DNA of 64,000 nt. Source: Caulobacter sp. BP25. GTDB taxonomy: Bacteria > Pseudomonadota > Alphaproteobacteria > Caulobacterales > Caulobacteraceae. The DNA is taken from contig NZ_PEGH01000017.1 of assembly GCF_002737755.1 (NCBI RefSeq), forward strand, positions 124,001-188,000, in the 5' to 3' direction. This document shows positions 45,541-57,342 of this stretch, piece after piece (position 1 is the stretch's first letter; each line of letters begins with the position of its first letter). The position numbers and the translations under genes were made by a program. The notes below the pieces were generated by a model, which was given only the letters and a program-made list of their open reading frames with translations, did not search any database and was not told where the DNA came from.

Positions 45541-45810
45541 ATGGCTCACAAGAAATCAGGCGGCTCGTCCAGCAACGGTCGCGACTCAGAGTCGAAGCGC
45601 CTTGGCGTGAAGAAGTTCGGCGGCGAGAAGGTTCTCGCCGGCAACATCCTCGTGCGTCAGCGCGGCACCAAGTTCTATCCGGGCACGAATGTCGGCATCG
45701 GTAAGGACCACACCCTGTTCGCGCTCGTGCAGGGCGCGGTGGGCTTCGTGACCAAGAAGCACAACCGCACCTACGTGACCGTGACCCCGGCCGCTCAGCC
45801 GGCCGAGTAA
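45541..45810 (+). CDS. rpmA: 50S ribosomal protein L27
   Basis: The 89-residue protein begins [29 protein letters not shown], the classical L27 N-terminus that reaches the peptidyl-transferase centre. The [10 protein letters not shown] and [11 protein letters not shown] motifs follow. It is co-transcribed with rplU and ends before a terminator. Confidence 0.98.
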   Translation: MAHKKSGGSSSNGRDSESKRLGVKKFGGEKVLAGNILVRQRGTKFYPGTNVGIGKDHTLFALVQGAVGFVTKKHNRTYVTVTPAAQPAE

Positions 45811-45875
45811 GCACGAACCAGAGTTTCTTCGGATCGTGCTTCTCCTTCAGAAGACGATCCGGACAGACGATCTCT

Positions 45876-45914
45876 AGCGGGGAGTCCGGAACGCCGGGCT
45901 CCCCGCTTTTGTTT
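45876..45914 (+). terminator. Intrinsic terminator of rplU-rpmA
   Basis: AGCGGGGAG and CTCCCCGCT arms are followed by TTTTGTTTTG. Confidence 0.88.
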
Positions 45915-46001
45915 TGTCTCGTCGCCATTCGCAACAAGCTTCGCCATGGCGGCGTCACGGTCCCGCTTCAAGGAGGACCGGAGGAACTCTGGGAGGCGCC
46001 G

Positions 46002-46535
46002 ATGTGCGTCATCGAAGAAAGACCCGTCATCGAAACCCAGCGCTTGACGCTGCGGGTTCCGAGCAAGGCCGACGTCGAGCGCGTGGCGGCCTTCTGCGTC
46101 GATCATGAGGTCGCGCGCATGACCACGCGCATGCCCTCGCCCTACACCCGCGGCCACGCCGAGGACTTCGTGGCCCGATGCGGGACGCAGGACCGCGCGC
46201 GCGACAACACCTTCGCGATCGAGCTGGCAGACGAGGGGCTGATCGGCGTCGTGGGCCTATTCACCAACCCGGACGGCTCTGTCGAGCTGGGCTACTGGAT
46301 CGGCCGACCCTACTGGGGGCGCGGCTATGCGACCGAAGCGACCAAGGGCGCTTTAGACTGGGCGCGCGGCGTCTGGAACAAGCGCTATGTCGCCGCCGGG
46401 CACTTCGCCGACAACGACGCCTCGGGCAGGGTGCTGGTGAAGGCGGGATTTCTCTACACGGGCGTCGTCGAGCACAAGCCGTCGATCGCGCGGGGCGCCC
46501 TGGCGGCCACGCGGATGATGGTGTGGCTAGCTTAG
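46002..46535 (+). CDS. GNAT-family N-acetyltransferase (RimJ/RimL-like)
   Basis: The ATG at 46002 follows a GGGAGG site; 177 residues. ETQRLTLRVPSKADVERVAAF at the N-terminus and ELGYWIGRPYWGRGYATEATKGALDWA, with the acetyl-CoA binding RGYATEA, are typical. NDASGRVLVKAGFLYTG is the end motif of the RimJ branch. It acetylates an amine of a protein or small molecule. The substrate is unknown. Confidence 0.9.
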   Translation: MCVIEERPVIETQRLTLRVPSKADVERVAAFCVDHEVARMTTRMPSPYTRGHAEDFVARCGTQDRARDNTFAIELADEGLIGVVGLFTNPDGSVELGYWIGRPYWGRGYATEATKGALDWARGVWNKRYVAAGHFADNDASGRVLVKAGFLYTGVVEHKPSIARGALAATRMMVWLA

Positions 46536-46540
46536 AAAGC

Positions 46541-46640
46541 TGTCTTCCCGGCCAAGCGCGTCGCGCGCCGAGCCGGGACCGCCGGAAGCTCTGAGTTCAT
46601 TGCGGTCCCGGCTCTTCGCTTCGCTGCGGCCGGGATGACA
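46541..46640. repeat. Palindromic repeat (class A), copy 2
   Basis: The left end TGTCTTCCCGG differs by one base from the right-end complement of CCGGGATGACA. The internal module AAGCGCG..GCGCGCCGA.CCGGGACCGCC is shared with copies 3 and 4. It lies between convergent genes. Confidence 0.85.
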
Positions 46641-46649
46641 ACTCTTTCT

Positions 46650-47609
46650 CTAGGCCGCGCGGTGGGTGTGGATCACCTTCTGCGGGCCTTCACGGAAGCG
46701 CTTCTCGGCCGTCACGATCCGCTCGCACAAAGCGTCAAGGTCGCTCAGCAGCGAATAGGTGGCGTAGATGGGAATCTCCATCATCGCCACCTGCGCGCGC
46801 GGCATGAACTCGGTGTACTTCTTCCAAGACGGATGGCTGTCGCGCGCGTTTAGAGCGCGCTGACCCAGCGGGTTCCACAGGTCCAGATCCACCAACTCGT
46901 CACGGCACTGCTTCATCACCGGCAGGGCGATGTAGAGGAACAGGAAGGTCGGGGTCGCGGCCTTGGCGAATTGCGGCTGCACCTGCAGGTGCCAGATGCG
47001 ATAGGCCTCGAAGAACCCCGCCTTGCGCACCGGATCCGGCGGCAGCCAGGAAGCGTTTTCGTTGATCAGCTCATTGGCGGTCGACGAGCGCTTGACCAGT
47101 TCATCGGCGCTGGCGCCGGGCGGCATGGTCTTGGACAGCGCCACGACCGGGATGGCCAGCTTCTTGGCGACATCGGTATAGGCGACCTGCTTGCCGGCCA
47201 TCGGCGTCCATTGGCCGAACGAGGGCGCGCCGGGCGTGCTGGCGCGCTTGGTCGCCGCAGCCTTGTGCAGCAGAAGCTGCTCTTCGCGCTGCTGTTCGGC
47301 GCGCTGGCGGTCGAATTCTTCCTCGTGCGCCGCCTGCTCCTCGGCCGTCATCCAACGAGCGCGGCCGGGGCCATAGGTCCGCTCGTAGCGGTTCAGCAGA
47401 ACGAGGGTGTGGTCGGTCGAGGGGCGCTGGCCCACTTCGCCGAGAAAAGTCTTGAAATCACGCCACTGCGGCGCGACGCCGGTTCCGCGACCGATCAAGA
47501 TGTTGCGGTGCACAGAGGCTTCGGCGCTATACTTGCGATGGATTTCCTGCGTCGAAAGCTCGACCAGATCCTTCGTCAGAGTATCGTCGACTTCTATTTC
47601 GGTCGCCAA
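46650..47609 (-). CDS. Conserved-looking protein of unknown function
   Basis: I do not recognise this 319-residue protein. A TTG start at 47609 is chosen because a GGGAGG site lies six bases before it; the GTG at 47660 lacks one. No signal peptide is seen. A charged, likely coiled helix spans about 88-117 (TAEEQAAHEEEFDRQRAEQQ). Conserved-looking blocks follow: WLPPDPVRKAGFFEAYRIWHLQVQPQ, FLFLYIALPVMKQCRDELVDLDLW and MEIPIYATYSLLSDLDALCERIV. Basic residues and IGRGTGVAPQWRDF near the N-terminus are notable. It is divergent from obgE. Confidence 0.75.
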   Translation of the reverse strand: MATEIEVDDTLTKDLVELSTQEIHRKYSAEASVHRNILIGRGTGVAPQWRDFKTFLGEVGQRPSTDHTLVLLNRYERTYGPGRARWMTAEEQAAHEEEFDRQRAEQQREEQLLLHKAAATKRASTPGAPSFGQWTPMAGKQVAYTDVAKKLAIPVVALSKTMPPGASADELVKRSSTANELINENASWLPPDPVRKAGFFEAYRIWHLQVQPQFAKAATPTFLFLYIALPVMKQCRDELVDLDLWNPLGQRALNARDSHPSWKKYTEFMPRAQVAMMEIPIYATYSLLSDLDALCERIVTAEKRFREGPQKVIHTHRAA

Positions 47610-47729
47610 GGTCAGCCTCCCGTTCCGCCTGCGAAACACGGCGGCTCGCTGCCATGACACCTTGTCGCATAGCGTGGTTTAACATTTCGTCACGACGCCG
47701 AGCCCTCGTCATCGGTTTCTTGAGGTTAA

Positions 47730-49996
<2,267 letters not shown>

Positions 49997-50000
49997 AAAT

Positions 50001-50052
50001 TGTCATCCCGGACAAGCGCGCAGCGCGCCGATCCGGGACCGCCGGGATGACA
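50001..50052. repeat. Palindromic repeat (class A), short copy 3
   Basis: TGTCATCCCGG and CCGGGATGACA flank the shared AAGCGCGCAGCGCGCCGA module. At 52 bases it is a single unit, whereas the other copies are about twice as long. Confidence 0.85.
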
Positions 50053-50122
50053 GGGATTGGTCGAAAAGCGATTCAGTTCTCCGCACACCCGGTCTAGGTT
50101 CCGCGCGTTTCCAGGAGTCCCC

Positions 50123-51658
50123 ATGGCCTACCGATCCCTCCGCGAATTCATCGACGTCCTGGAGGCCAAGGGCGAGCTGGTCCGGGTCAAGGAACCGGTC
50201 TCCAGCATGCTGGAGATGACCGAGATCCAGACTCGCCTGCTGGCGACCGGAGGTCCGGCGGTGCTGTTCGAGCACGTGCTGCTGCCCGACGGTTCGCGCT
50301 CGGAGATGCCGGCGCTGGCCAACCTGTTCGGCACGGTCAAGCGCGTGGCCATGGGCGTCACCCTGGGCGGCGAACCGCGCGAGACGGCGGGCGAGCTGCG
50401 CGAGGTCGGCGAGCTCTTGGCCTTCCTGCGCCAGCCCCAACCGCCCAAGGGCCTCAAGGACGCCCTCGACATGCTGCCCCTGGCCAAGACGGTCATGAGC
50501 ATGCGTCCCGGAACGGTGAAGAAGGCCCCCGTGCAGGAGGTTGTCCTGACCGGCGACCAGATCGACCTCACGAAGCTGCCGGTCCAGACCTGCTGGCCGG
50601 GCGAGCCCGCGCCGCTGATCACCTGGCCGCTGGTCGTGACCAAGGGTCCAGGCAAGGACCGCGAAGACGACTTCAACCTCGGCATCTACCGGATGCAGGT
50701 CCTGGGTAAGGACAAGTGCATCATGCGCTGGCTGGCCCACCGGGGCGGCGCCCAGCACTACGCCCGCCACAAGAAGGCCGGATCCAAGGAGCCCCTGCCC
50801 GCCTGCGCCGTCCTGGGCGCGGATCCCGGCACCATCCTAGCGGCCGTGACGCCCGTGCCCGACACCCTGTCGGAGTACCAGTTCGCCGGCCTGCTGCGCG
50901 GGGCAAAGGTCGATCTCGTCCCGGCCAAGACCGTGCCGCTGATGGTCCCGGCCCACGCCGAGATCGTCATCGAGGGCCACGTCCTCTTGGACGAGTTCGC
51001 CGACGAGGGCCCCTATGGCGACCACACCGGCTACTACAACAGCGTCGAGAAGTTCCCGGTCTTCCAGGTGACGGCGATCACCATGCGCAAGGACCCGATC
51101 TATCTGACCACCTTCACCGGCCGGCCGCCGGACGAGCCCTCGGTGCTGGGCGAGGCGCTGAACGAGGTGTTCATCCCGCTGATCCGCCAGCAGTTCCCCG
51201 AGATCGTCGACTTCTGGCTACCGCCCGAGGGCTGCAGCTACCGCATCGCCGTGGTGTCGATGAAGAAGGCCTATCCGGGCCACGCCAAGCGCGTGATGCT
51301 GGGCGTCTGGAGCTATCTGCGCCAGTTCATGTACACCAAGTGGGTGATCGTCGTGGACCACGACATCAACGCCCGCGACTGGAAGGACGTCATGTGGGCG
51401 ATCAGCACCAAGATGGACCCAGCGCGGGACATCACGGTGATCGAGCACACGCCCATCGACTATCTGGACTTCGCCTCGCCCGAGAGCGGCCTGGGCTCCA
51501 AGATCGGCCTCGACGCCACCGACAAATGGCCGCCCGAGACCAAGCGCGAGTGGGGCGAGGAAATCCGCATGGACCAGGCCGTGGTCGACGCCGTCAGCGA
51601 GAAGTGGTCGCGGCTGGGTCTGCCCGGTGACGGGGCGCCGATCTGGAAGGCAAAGTGA
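50123..51658 (+). CDS. ubiD: UbiD-family 4-hydroxy-3-polyprenylbenzoate decarboxylase
   Basis: The ATG at 50123 follows an AGGAG site; 511 residues match UbiD. Key parts are [54 protein letters not shown] (prenylated-FMN binding) and [17 protein letters not shown] (catalytic Glu region). It removes the carboxylate in ubiquinone synthesis using prFMN from UbiX. Standing alone between two class A repeats, the role in quinone synthesis is inferred from full-length similarity. Confidence 0.93.
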   Translation: MAYRSLREFIDVLEAKGELVRVKEPVSSMLEMTEIQTRLLATGGPAVLFEHVLLPDGSRSEMPALANLFGTVKRVAMGVTLGGEPRETAGELREVGELLAFLRQPQPPKGLKDALDMLPLAKTVMSMRPGTVKKAPVQEVVLTGDQIDLTKLPVQTCWPGEPAPLITWPLVVTKGPGKDREDDFNLGIYRMQVLGKDKCIMRWLAHRGGAQHYARHKKAGSKEPLPACAVLGADPGTILAAVTPVPDTLSEYQFAGLLRGAKVDLVPAKTVPLMVPAHAEIVIEGHVLLDEFADEGPYGDHTGYYNSVEKFPVFQVTAITMRKDPIYLTTFTGRPPDEPSVLGEALNEVFIPLIRQQFPEIVDFWLPPEGCSYRIAVVSMKKAYPGHAKRVMLGVWSYLRQFMYTKWVIVVDHDINARDWKDVMWAISTKMDPARDITVIEHTPIDYLDFASPESGLGSKIGLDATDKWPPETKREWGEEIRMDQAVVDAVSEKWSRLGLPGDGAPIWKAK

Positions 51659-51660
51659 TC

Positions 51661-51760
51661 TGTCATCCCGGCCCGGCGCGAAGCGCGCCGAGCCGGGACC
51701 GCCCAAAATGCCAGACTTGCGGCGTTCCCGGCTCTCCGCTCCGCTGCGGCCGGGATGACA
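51661..51760. repeat. Palindromic repeat (class A), copy 4
   Basis: TGTCATCCCGG and CCGGGATGACA ends are separated by 78 bases with the shared GCGCGCCGAGCCGGGACCGCC module and an inverted CGGTTCCCGG-like half. It lies between co-directional ubiD and the M14 peptidase gene. Confidence 0.85.
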
Positions 51761-51771
51761 TAGGAAAGTCG

Positions 51772-53592
51772 ATGAAAGCCCTCACCTTGGCGGCCATAGC
51801 CGTCGCCCTGACCGCGAGCACCAGCATGGCCCAGACGAAGAAACCTTGGGACGAAGCCTTCCTGCCACCGGCGCCGCATTGGCAGGGCGCCAGCCAGGGG
51901 CTGATCCGCGACAAGGCCGATCCTTGGGTGACGCCGTTCGAGGCCGACGCCGAGCACAACTTCAGCCCGACCTATGCCGACACCCGCGCCTGGTTCCAGA
52001 AGCTGGATAAGGCGAGCCCCCTGATCCGCGTCGAGGACTTTGGCGTCTCGCCTCAGGGGCGCGAGATCTTTGCAGTGATCGCCAGCAAGGACGGTGAGAA
52101 ACTGGATCCCAAGAAGCCGCTGCTGCTAATTCAGGCCGGCATCCACCCCGGCGAGATCGACGGCAAGGACGCCGGCATGATGCTGCTGCGGGACATGGCG
52201 TTCCACGGCAAGGATGGCCTGCTGGACAAGGTCAACCTGGTGCTAATCCCGATCCTGTCGGTCGATGGTCATGAGCGCTCGGGCCCCTACTCCCGCCCCA
52301 ACCAGCGCGGGCCGCGCATCCAGGGCTGGCGCAACACCGCGACCAACCAGAACCTCAACCGCGACTTCATGAAGCTGGACCAGCCGGAGATGCGGGCGCT
52401 TAAGCGCTTGCAGGCCAAGTACAAGGCCGATCTCTATGTCGACGTCCACGTGACCGACGGCATGGACTACCAGTACGACGTCACCTACGGCTTCAACGGC
52501 GAGAACGGCGTCTGGAACCGCTCGCCCGCCATCGCCAAATGGCTGGACGGGGTGCTCAAGCCCGTCATGAACAAGAGCCTGGAGGCGCAGGGCCACATCC
52601 CGGGCGAGTTGGTGTTCGGGATCGACGAGCACAATCCGAAAGCCGGCTTCTCGGACGGGGGCCTAGGCGAGCGCTTCTCCAACGGCTGGGGCGCGGCGGC
52701 CCACGTCCCGACCATCCTGATCGAGAACCATAGCCTGAAACCCCACGCCCAGCGCGTGCTGGGGACCTATGTGTTCATCGAGACGGCCTTGAAGCTGCTG
52801 GCCGACAAGGGTGGCGATCTGCGGACGGCCATCGCCGCCGATACCGCCCTGCGCCCGACCGAAATCCCGGCCAACTTCGTCGCCGACGACAAGCCCGCCT
52901 ACACGCGCGCCTTCAAGGGCATCCGCTATGAGTACTACGACAGCCCCGCCTCGGGCCGGAAAGAAGTGCGCTGGCTGGGCGAGGCCGATCCAGAGATCTG
53001 GAACGTCCCGTTCTATGGCTCCAAGCCGTCGCTGACCCTCAAGCGCCCGACCGCCTACTATGTGCCCAACTACCGCGCCGACCTCATCGAGCGCCTGAAG
53101 CTGCACGGCGTGACGCTGGAGACCCTGCCCTCCGACAAGACGATCAAGGTCGAGATGATCCGCCTGGTCGATCCCAAGATCGCCACGCGCGCCAACGAAG
53201 GCCACGTGCAGATCAGCGTCGACAAGGTCACCACCGAGACCCGCGACTGGACCTTCCCCAAGGGCTCGGTGCGTGTGCCGACCGACCAGCCGCTGGGCGA
53301 CCTCGTCGTCCTGCTGTTGGAGCCGCAATCCAGCGAGAGCGTCTTCGCCTGGGGCATGGTCCCCGAGGTGCTGAGCCGCGTCGAATACATCGAGCCCTAC
53401 GCCATCGCCCCGCTGGCCGAGAAAATGCTGGCCACCGATCCGAAACTGAAGGCCGAGTTCGAGGCCAAGCTGGCCGCCGAGCCCAAGTTCGCCGCCGATC
53501 CCGACGCGCGCCTGGCCTGGTTCTACAAGCGCACGCCGTTCTACGATGACCACCACCTGCTGTATCCGATCGCCCGTGAGGTCGGGAACTAG
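51772..53592 (+). CDS. Exported M14-family zinc carboxypeptidase
   Basis: The ATG at 51772 gives 606 residues with a signal peptide (MKALTLAAIAVALTASTSMA). The M14 zinc ligands are His125 and Glu128 (IHPGEIDG) and His226 (VDVHVTD). The catalytic Glu is Glu318 in ILIENHSLKP. Residues 330-606 form an extra C-terminal domain. The family removes C-terminal residues from peptides or acts on cell-wall peptides. The periplasmic role is inferred. Confidence 0.9.
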   Translation: MKALTLAAIAVALTASTSMAQTKKPWDEAFLPPAPHWQGASQGLIRDKADPWVTPFEADAEHNFSPTYADTRAWFQKLDKASPLIRVEDFGVSPQGREIFAVIASKDGEKLDPKKPLLLIQAGIHPGEIDGKDAGMMLLRDMAFHGKDGLLDKVNLVLIPILSVDGHERSGPYSRPNQRGPRIQGWRNTATNQNLNRDFMKLDQPEMRALKRLQAKYKADLYVDVHVTDGMDYQYDVTYGFNGENGVWNRSPAIAKWLDGVLKPVMNKSLEAQGHIPGELVFGIDEHNPKAGFSDGGLGERFSNGWGAAAHVPTILIENHSLKPHAQRVLGTYVFIETALKLLADKGGDLRTAIAADTALRPTEIPANFVADDKPAYTRAFKGIRYEYYDSPASGRKEVRWLGEADPEIWNVPFYGSKPSLTLKRPTAYYVPNYRADLIERLKLHGVTLETLPSDKTIKVEMIRLVDPKIATRANEGHVQISVDKVTTETRDWTFPKGSVRVPTDQPLGDLVVLLLEPQSSESVFAWGMVPEVLSRVEYIEPYAIAPLAEKMLATDPKLKAEFEAKLAAEPKFAADPDARLAWFYKRTPFYDDHHLLYPIAREVGN

Positions 53593-53673
53593 CGCTGGGT
53601 TGCCGTTCCCGGGCGAAAGGTCTCATATGGCCCGCCGCTCGGGGGCGGGCGGCGTCATAGGGTTCTTGTAGTC

Positions 53674-54075
53674 ATGGATACGATCGTTTCCGGCCACGCG
53701 GCCGCCCTCTGGGCCGGCCTGCACCTCTTGCTCATGCTGGTCCTGTCGGTGCTGGTCGTGCGCCTGCGTCAGAAGCACAAGGTGGCGCTGGGCGACGAGG
53801 GCATTCCGGAGCTGGCGCGCGCCATCCGCGCCTTCGGCAACGCCACCGAATACGTGCCGGCGGGCGTCGCGGCCCTGGCCGTCCTGGCCGTCGCCGGCGC
53901 TTCGGCCCTGACCATCCACGTGGTCGGCTTCCTGCTGTTCGCCGGCCGCGTCATCCATGCGGTTGGCCTATCTAATAGCGGCGGCGTTTCCATCGGTCGT
54001 ACGGCGGGCATGATCGCCACCTGGCTGGCCTACATCTTCGCCGGCGTGGCGCTGCTGATCTCCGCCATCGCCTAA
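53674..54075 (+). CDS. MAPEG-family membrane protein
   Basis: The 133-residue protein has four helices with the MAPEG features LVVRLRQKHKVALGDEGIPELARAIRAFGNATEYVP and HAVGLSN. MAPEG proteins are small membrane enzymes acting with glutathione or eicosanoids; bacterial roles are poorly defined. It precedes pmbA on the same strand. Confidence 0.9.
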   Translation: MDTIVSGHAAALWAGLHLLLMLVLSVLVVRLRQKHKVALGDEGIPELARAIRAFGNATEYVPAGVAALAVLAVAGASALTIHVVGFLLFAGRVIHAVGLSNSGGVSIGRTAGMIATWLAYIFAGVALLISAIA

Positions 54076-54124
54076 TTCCCCTCCGCCGCTTGCCCCGGCC
54101 CGTGCGCGTCGTCCATAAGACCGC

Positions 54125-55456
54125 ATGGACGAAAACCTGTTGCATGACGTGGTCGCCGCCGCGCGCAAGGCCGGGGCCGACGCGGCCGAGGCTGTCTTCG
54201 CCGAGCGCCAGTCGCTCTCCGTCAGCGTCCGCTTGGGCGATCTAGAGGAAGTCGAGCGCGAGGAGGCCCGGGACCTGGGCCTTCGCGTTTTCATCGGTCA
54301 GCGCAGCGCCACCGTCTCCGGCTCCGACATCTCGCCTGAGGCCCGCGCCAAGCTGGTCGAGCGCGCCGTGGCCATGGCCCGCCTCGCGCCCGAGGATCCC
54401 TACGCCAGCCTGGCGCCGGCCGACCGTCTGGCCCGCGCGCCCTATCCCGAGCTCGACCTCGTCGATCCTTACGAGCCCACGGCCCAGACGCTGGAGACCC
54501 AGGCCCGCCAGGCCGAGGAGCACGCGCGCGCCGTCCAGGGCGTGACCAATTCCGACGGCGGCTCGGCGGCTTGGTCGTCGTCCCGTTGGGCGTTCGTCAC
54601 CAGCGAAGGCTTCCAAGCCACCCACGCGGCCACCGGACACTCGGTGTCGGCCTCGGCCATCGCCGGCGAGGGCGCGGGCATGGAGCGCGGCGGCGAGGGC
54701 CGCTCGACCCGCCACTTCGGCGACCTGCCCGCCGCCGGCGACATCGGCATGGAGGCCGGCCGCCAGGCGGTGGCGCGGCTGAACCCGCGGAAGATCGCCT
54801 CGACCACCGCCCCGGTGATCTTCGAAAACCGCCTGGCCATGAGCCTGATCGGCCCCCTCCTGGGCGCGATCTCGGGTCCGTCGATCGCGCGCGGGACCTC
54901 GTTCCTGAAGGACAAGCTGGGCCAACAGATCTTCGCGCGCGGCGTCCATCTTCTGGAGGATCCGCACCGGGTTCGCGGCCTGGGCTCGGCGCCGTTCGAC
55001 GACGAGGGTGTGGCGACGCAGGCTCGCGCCCTCATCGACGACGGCGTGCTGACCACCTGGCTGCTGAACACCAGCTCGGCCAAGCAGCTGGGCCTTGTCA
55101 CCACCGGCCACGCCTCGCGCGGTCTGGCCGGCCCCTCCGGCGTCTCGACCCACAACCTGACGCTTCAGCCGGGCGAGAAGGACGTCACGGGCCTGATGAA
55201 GGACGCCGGGAACGGTCTGGTCGTCACCTCGATGTTCGGCCCTTCGCTGAACGGCAACACCGGCGACTGGTCGGTCGGCTGTTCCGGCTACTGGTTCGAG
55301 AACGGCGAAAGCACAGGTCCCGTCACCGAGATCACCGTCGCCGGCAACCTGATCGACATCTACGCCCGCCTCGTCCCCGGCTCGGACCTGATGCTGCGCG
55401 GGGCCAGCAACAGTCCGTCGCTGCTGGTCGACGCCCTGGCCATCGCGGGCAAATGA
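54125..55456 (+). CDS. pmbA: TldD/PmbA-family protein (TldE/PmbA)
   Basis: The 443 residues match PmbA/TldE, partner of the TldD zinc protease that processes microcin and damaged peptides in other bacteria. The N-terminal RKAGADAAEAVFAERQSLSVSVRLGDLEEVEREE and the C-terminal GNGLVVTSMFGPSLNGNTGDWSVGCSGYWFENGE are typical. The HExxxH zinc site belongs to TldD and is not expected here. The stop overlaps the next start (ATGA). Confidence 0.93.
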   Translation: MDENLLHDVVAAARKAGADAAEAVFAERQSLSVSVRLGDLEEVEREEARDLGLRVFIGQRSATVSGSDISPEARAKLVERAVAMARLAPEDPYASLAPADRLARAPYPELDLVDPYEPTAQTLETQARQAEEHARAVQGVTNSDGGSAAWSSSRWAFVTSEGFQATHAATGHSVSASAIAGEGAGMERGGEGRSTRHFGDLPAAGDIGMEAGRQAVARLNPRKIASTTAPVIFENRLAMSLIGPLLGAISGPSIARGTSFLKDKLGQQIFARGVHLLEDPHRVRGLGSAPFDDEGVATQARALIDDGVLTTWLLNTSSAKQLGLVTTGHASRGLAGPSGVSTHNLTLQPGEKDVTGLMKDAGNGLVVTSMFGPSLNGNTGDWSVGCSGYWFENGESTGPVTEITVAGNLIDIYARLVPGSDLMLRGASNSPSLLVDALAIAGK

Positions 55457-56232
55457 ACGACCTGGACTTGATCCTCGACGCCGCTCGCAAGGCCGGGGAG
55501 CTGGCGCTCACCGCGCGCGAAAGCGGGTTGAAGATCTGGTCCAAAATAGGCGGCTCACCCGTCACCGACGCCGACCTAGCCGTCGACACCCTGCTGAAGC
55601 TGGAGCTGAAGTCAGCGCGGCCGGACTACGGCTGGTTGTCGGAGGAGACCGCCGACGATCCGACGCGCCTGAACACGCGACGTCAGTTCGTTGTCGACCC
55701 GATCGACGGCACCGTGGCCTTCATGAAGAACAAGCCGTGGTTCGCGGTCTCGATCGCCGTGGTCGAGGACGGCCGGCCGATCGCCGGCGTGGTCCACGCG
55801 CCGGCGCTTTCCGAGACCTACGCCGCCACGCTGGAGGGTCCCGCCACCCTGAACGGCGCGGCGATCGCGCCCAGCGCCACCGACCAGCTGCTCGGCGCGG
55901 CGATGCTGGGCGACGCCAAGATGTTCGCCCACCCCGCCTGGCGCGAGCCGTGGCCACAGATGCGCATCGAAAGCCGCAACTCGATCGCCTACCGCATGTG
56001 CCTGGTGGCCTCGGGCGCCTTCGACGCGGCGGTGGCCTTGTCGCCCAAGAGCGAGTGGGACCTGGCCGCCGCCGACCTGATCGTTCGTCGCGCGGGCGCC
56101 ACGCTTAGCGATCATAAAGGCAATGACTTCGCCTATAATCGGCCCGTTCCGCAGGTTCCGAGCCTTGTTTGCGCCAATCAGGCGCTAGCGCCATTGATCC
56201 TTAACCGCGTCGGGCATATCGAGCTGCCATAA
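55453..56232 (+). CDS. Inositol-monophosphatase-family phosphatase (CysQ-like)
   Basis: The 259-residue protein has the Mg2+-dependent phosphatase motifs WLSEETADD, DPIDGTVAFM and WDLAAADLIVRRAGA. Members remove phosphates from inositol phosphate or 3'-phosphoadenosine 5'-phosphate. Similar genes often lie with pmbA and DUF4170 in alphaproteobacteria. The exact substrate is uncertain. Confidence 0.9.
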   Translation: MNDLDLILDAARKAGELALTARESGLKIWSKIGGSPVTDADLAVDTLLKLELKSARPDYGWLSEETADDPTRLNTRRQFVVDPIDGTVAFMKNKPWFAVSIAVVEDGRPIAGVVHAPALSETYAATLEGPATLNGAAIAPSATDQLLGAAMLGDAKMFAHPAWREPWPQMRIESRNSIAYRMCLVASGAFDAAVALSPKSEWDLAAADLIVRRAGATLSDHKGNDFAYNRPVPQVPSLVCANQALAPLILNRVGHIELP

Positions 56233-56261
56233 AACCAATTCCTCGCAGGAACTTGCTCCAA

Positions 56262-56489
56262 ATGCCCGATAAGCAGCTTCTTCATATCGTCATCGGCGGT
56301 GAACTGAAGGACGTCGCCGGCACCGAATTCCGCGATCTCGACCAGGTCGAGTTCGTCGGCGCCTATCCTAGCTACGACGCGGCCCACAAGGCCTGGAAGG
56401 CCAAGGCCCAGGCCACCGTCGACAACGCCCACGCCCGCTACTTCATCATCCACGCCCACAAGCTGCTGGATCCGAGCAGCGAGGGCTGA
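56262..56489 (+). CDS. DUF4170 family protein
   Basis: The 75-residue protein (QLLHIVIGGELKDVAGTEFRDLDQVEFVGAYPSYDAAHKAWKAKAQATVDNAHARYFIIHAHKLL) is a typical DUF4170. It is short, soluble and highly charged; the function is unknown. It lies 29 bases after the phosphatase gene and ends before a symmetric hairpin. Confidence 0.9.
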   Translation: MPDKQLLHIVIGGELKDVAGTEFRDLDQVEFVGAYPSYDAAHKAWKAKAQATVDNAHARYFIIHAHKLLDPSSEG

Positions 56490-56500
56490 TCTGGTCTGAA

Positions 56501-56524
56501 ATCCTCCCCCTAGCGGGGGAGGAT
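56501..56524. repeat. Class B hairpin acting as likely bidirectional terminator
   Basis: The perfect 10-base arms ATCCTCCCCC and GGGGGAGGAT enclose TAGC. It sits between the convergent DUF4170 and phosphatase genes. Related G/C-run elements occur at 31868 and 63144. Confidence 0.75.
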
Positions 56525-56532
56525 TTGGCGGA

Positions 56533-57198
56533 TCACTCCCGCCGCAAAATCTTGTCCGTCAGCACCTTCCCCAGCATCCCGGCGCGGAAGGTCTTCTTCA
56601 TCGCGACCGGATCGTAGTCGTCGCTCTCGACCCATTCGCTGAAGGTCAGCCCCTTGGGCTCGCCGTGCTCCAGGTACTGCTCGAACACGTAGTCCAGCAC
56701 GCCGGTGTTGCCGTGCTTGATGTGCAGGTAGCGGGGCCCGAGCTGCTTCATCGCCTCGCGGATCGGCTGGCCCAGGCGATAGTGGGCATAGAAGACGCTC
56801 ATGATGCCCGCCCGGTCCGCGCCGGACTTGCAGTGCAGCAGGGCCGGATATTCGATCGTCTCGAACAGTTCCTTGGCCCCGCGCACCCGCTCGCGGATCG
56901 GGACTTCGCGCGAGGTGATCGTGAAGTCGACGAAGTTCAGGCCCAGGCGCTGGCAGGCGTCCTTCTCCAGCGCGTAGAAGCTGCCGTCGAAGCCGCCGCG
57001 CAGGTTCACGATCGTCTTGATCCCCTGCTTCTTCCACCAGGCCAGCTGGAACGGCCAGGGTTGGTTGGCGCGGACCATCTCGGGGCTGATCCAGTGGGCG
57101 TTGGAAAAGCCCAGACGCAGATAGGCGTGGTCGTTCCACAGATAGTGGAGATAGGTCCTGAACCGGCCCCAGGGCGTGGTGAGGTCGAACTTGGCCAA
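56533..57198 (-). CDS. Protein tyrosine/dual-specificity phosphatase family protein
   Basis: A TTG at 57198 with AAGGA upstream is the most plausible start; the frame is open to 57513 but that part is antisense to the MsbA-like gene. The 221 residues contain the P-loop HCKSGADRAG with nucleophile Cys123 and Arg129 (CX5R). Upstream is IVNLRGGFDGSFYALEKDACQRLGL. The substrate is unknown; a role beside lipid A and membrane genes is possible. It is convergent with DUF4170. Confidence 0.85.
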   Translation of the reverse strand: MAKFDLTTPWGRFRTYLHYLWNDHAYLRLGFSNAHWISPEMVRANQPWPFQLAWWKKQGIKTIVNLRGGFDGSFYALEKDACQRLGLNFVDFTITSREVPIRERVRGAKELFETIEYPALLHCKSGADRAGIMSVFYAHYRLGQPIREAMKQLGPRYLHIKHGNTGVLDYVFEQYLEHGEPKGLTFSEWVESDDYDPVAMKKTFRAGMLGKVLTDKILRRE

Positions 57199-57342
57199 GC
57201 GGGGACGATCCTTGCGAATTGCGCGGTCTAAGTAGGGTAGAGCGGCTCGAAAGGCAAAACCGGCCCTTATGCTGTCGCTTTTACCGGCCAGTGCGTCTCG
57301 CGCGTCCTTGACAGCCTCCGCGCGAAATCCGACCCCTCCCCC

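Noticed and set aside
54571-56232. A 553-codon frame overlapping pmbA and the phosphatase gene
   Set aside because: Only its last 259 codons are the phosphatase gene; the rest is an out-of-frame shadow of pmbA.
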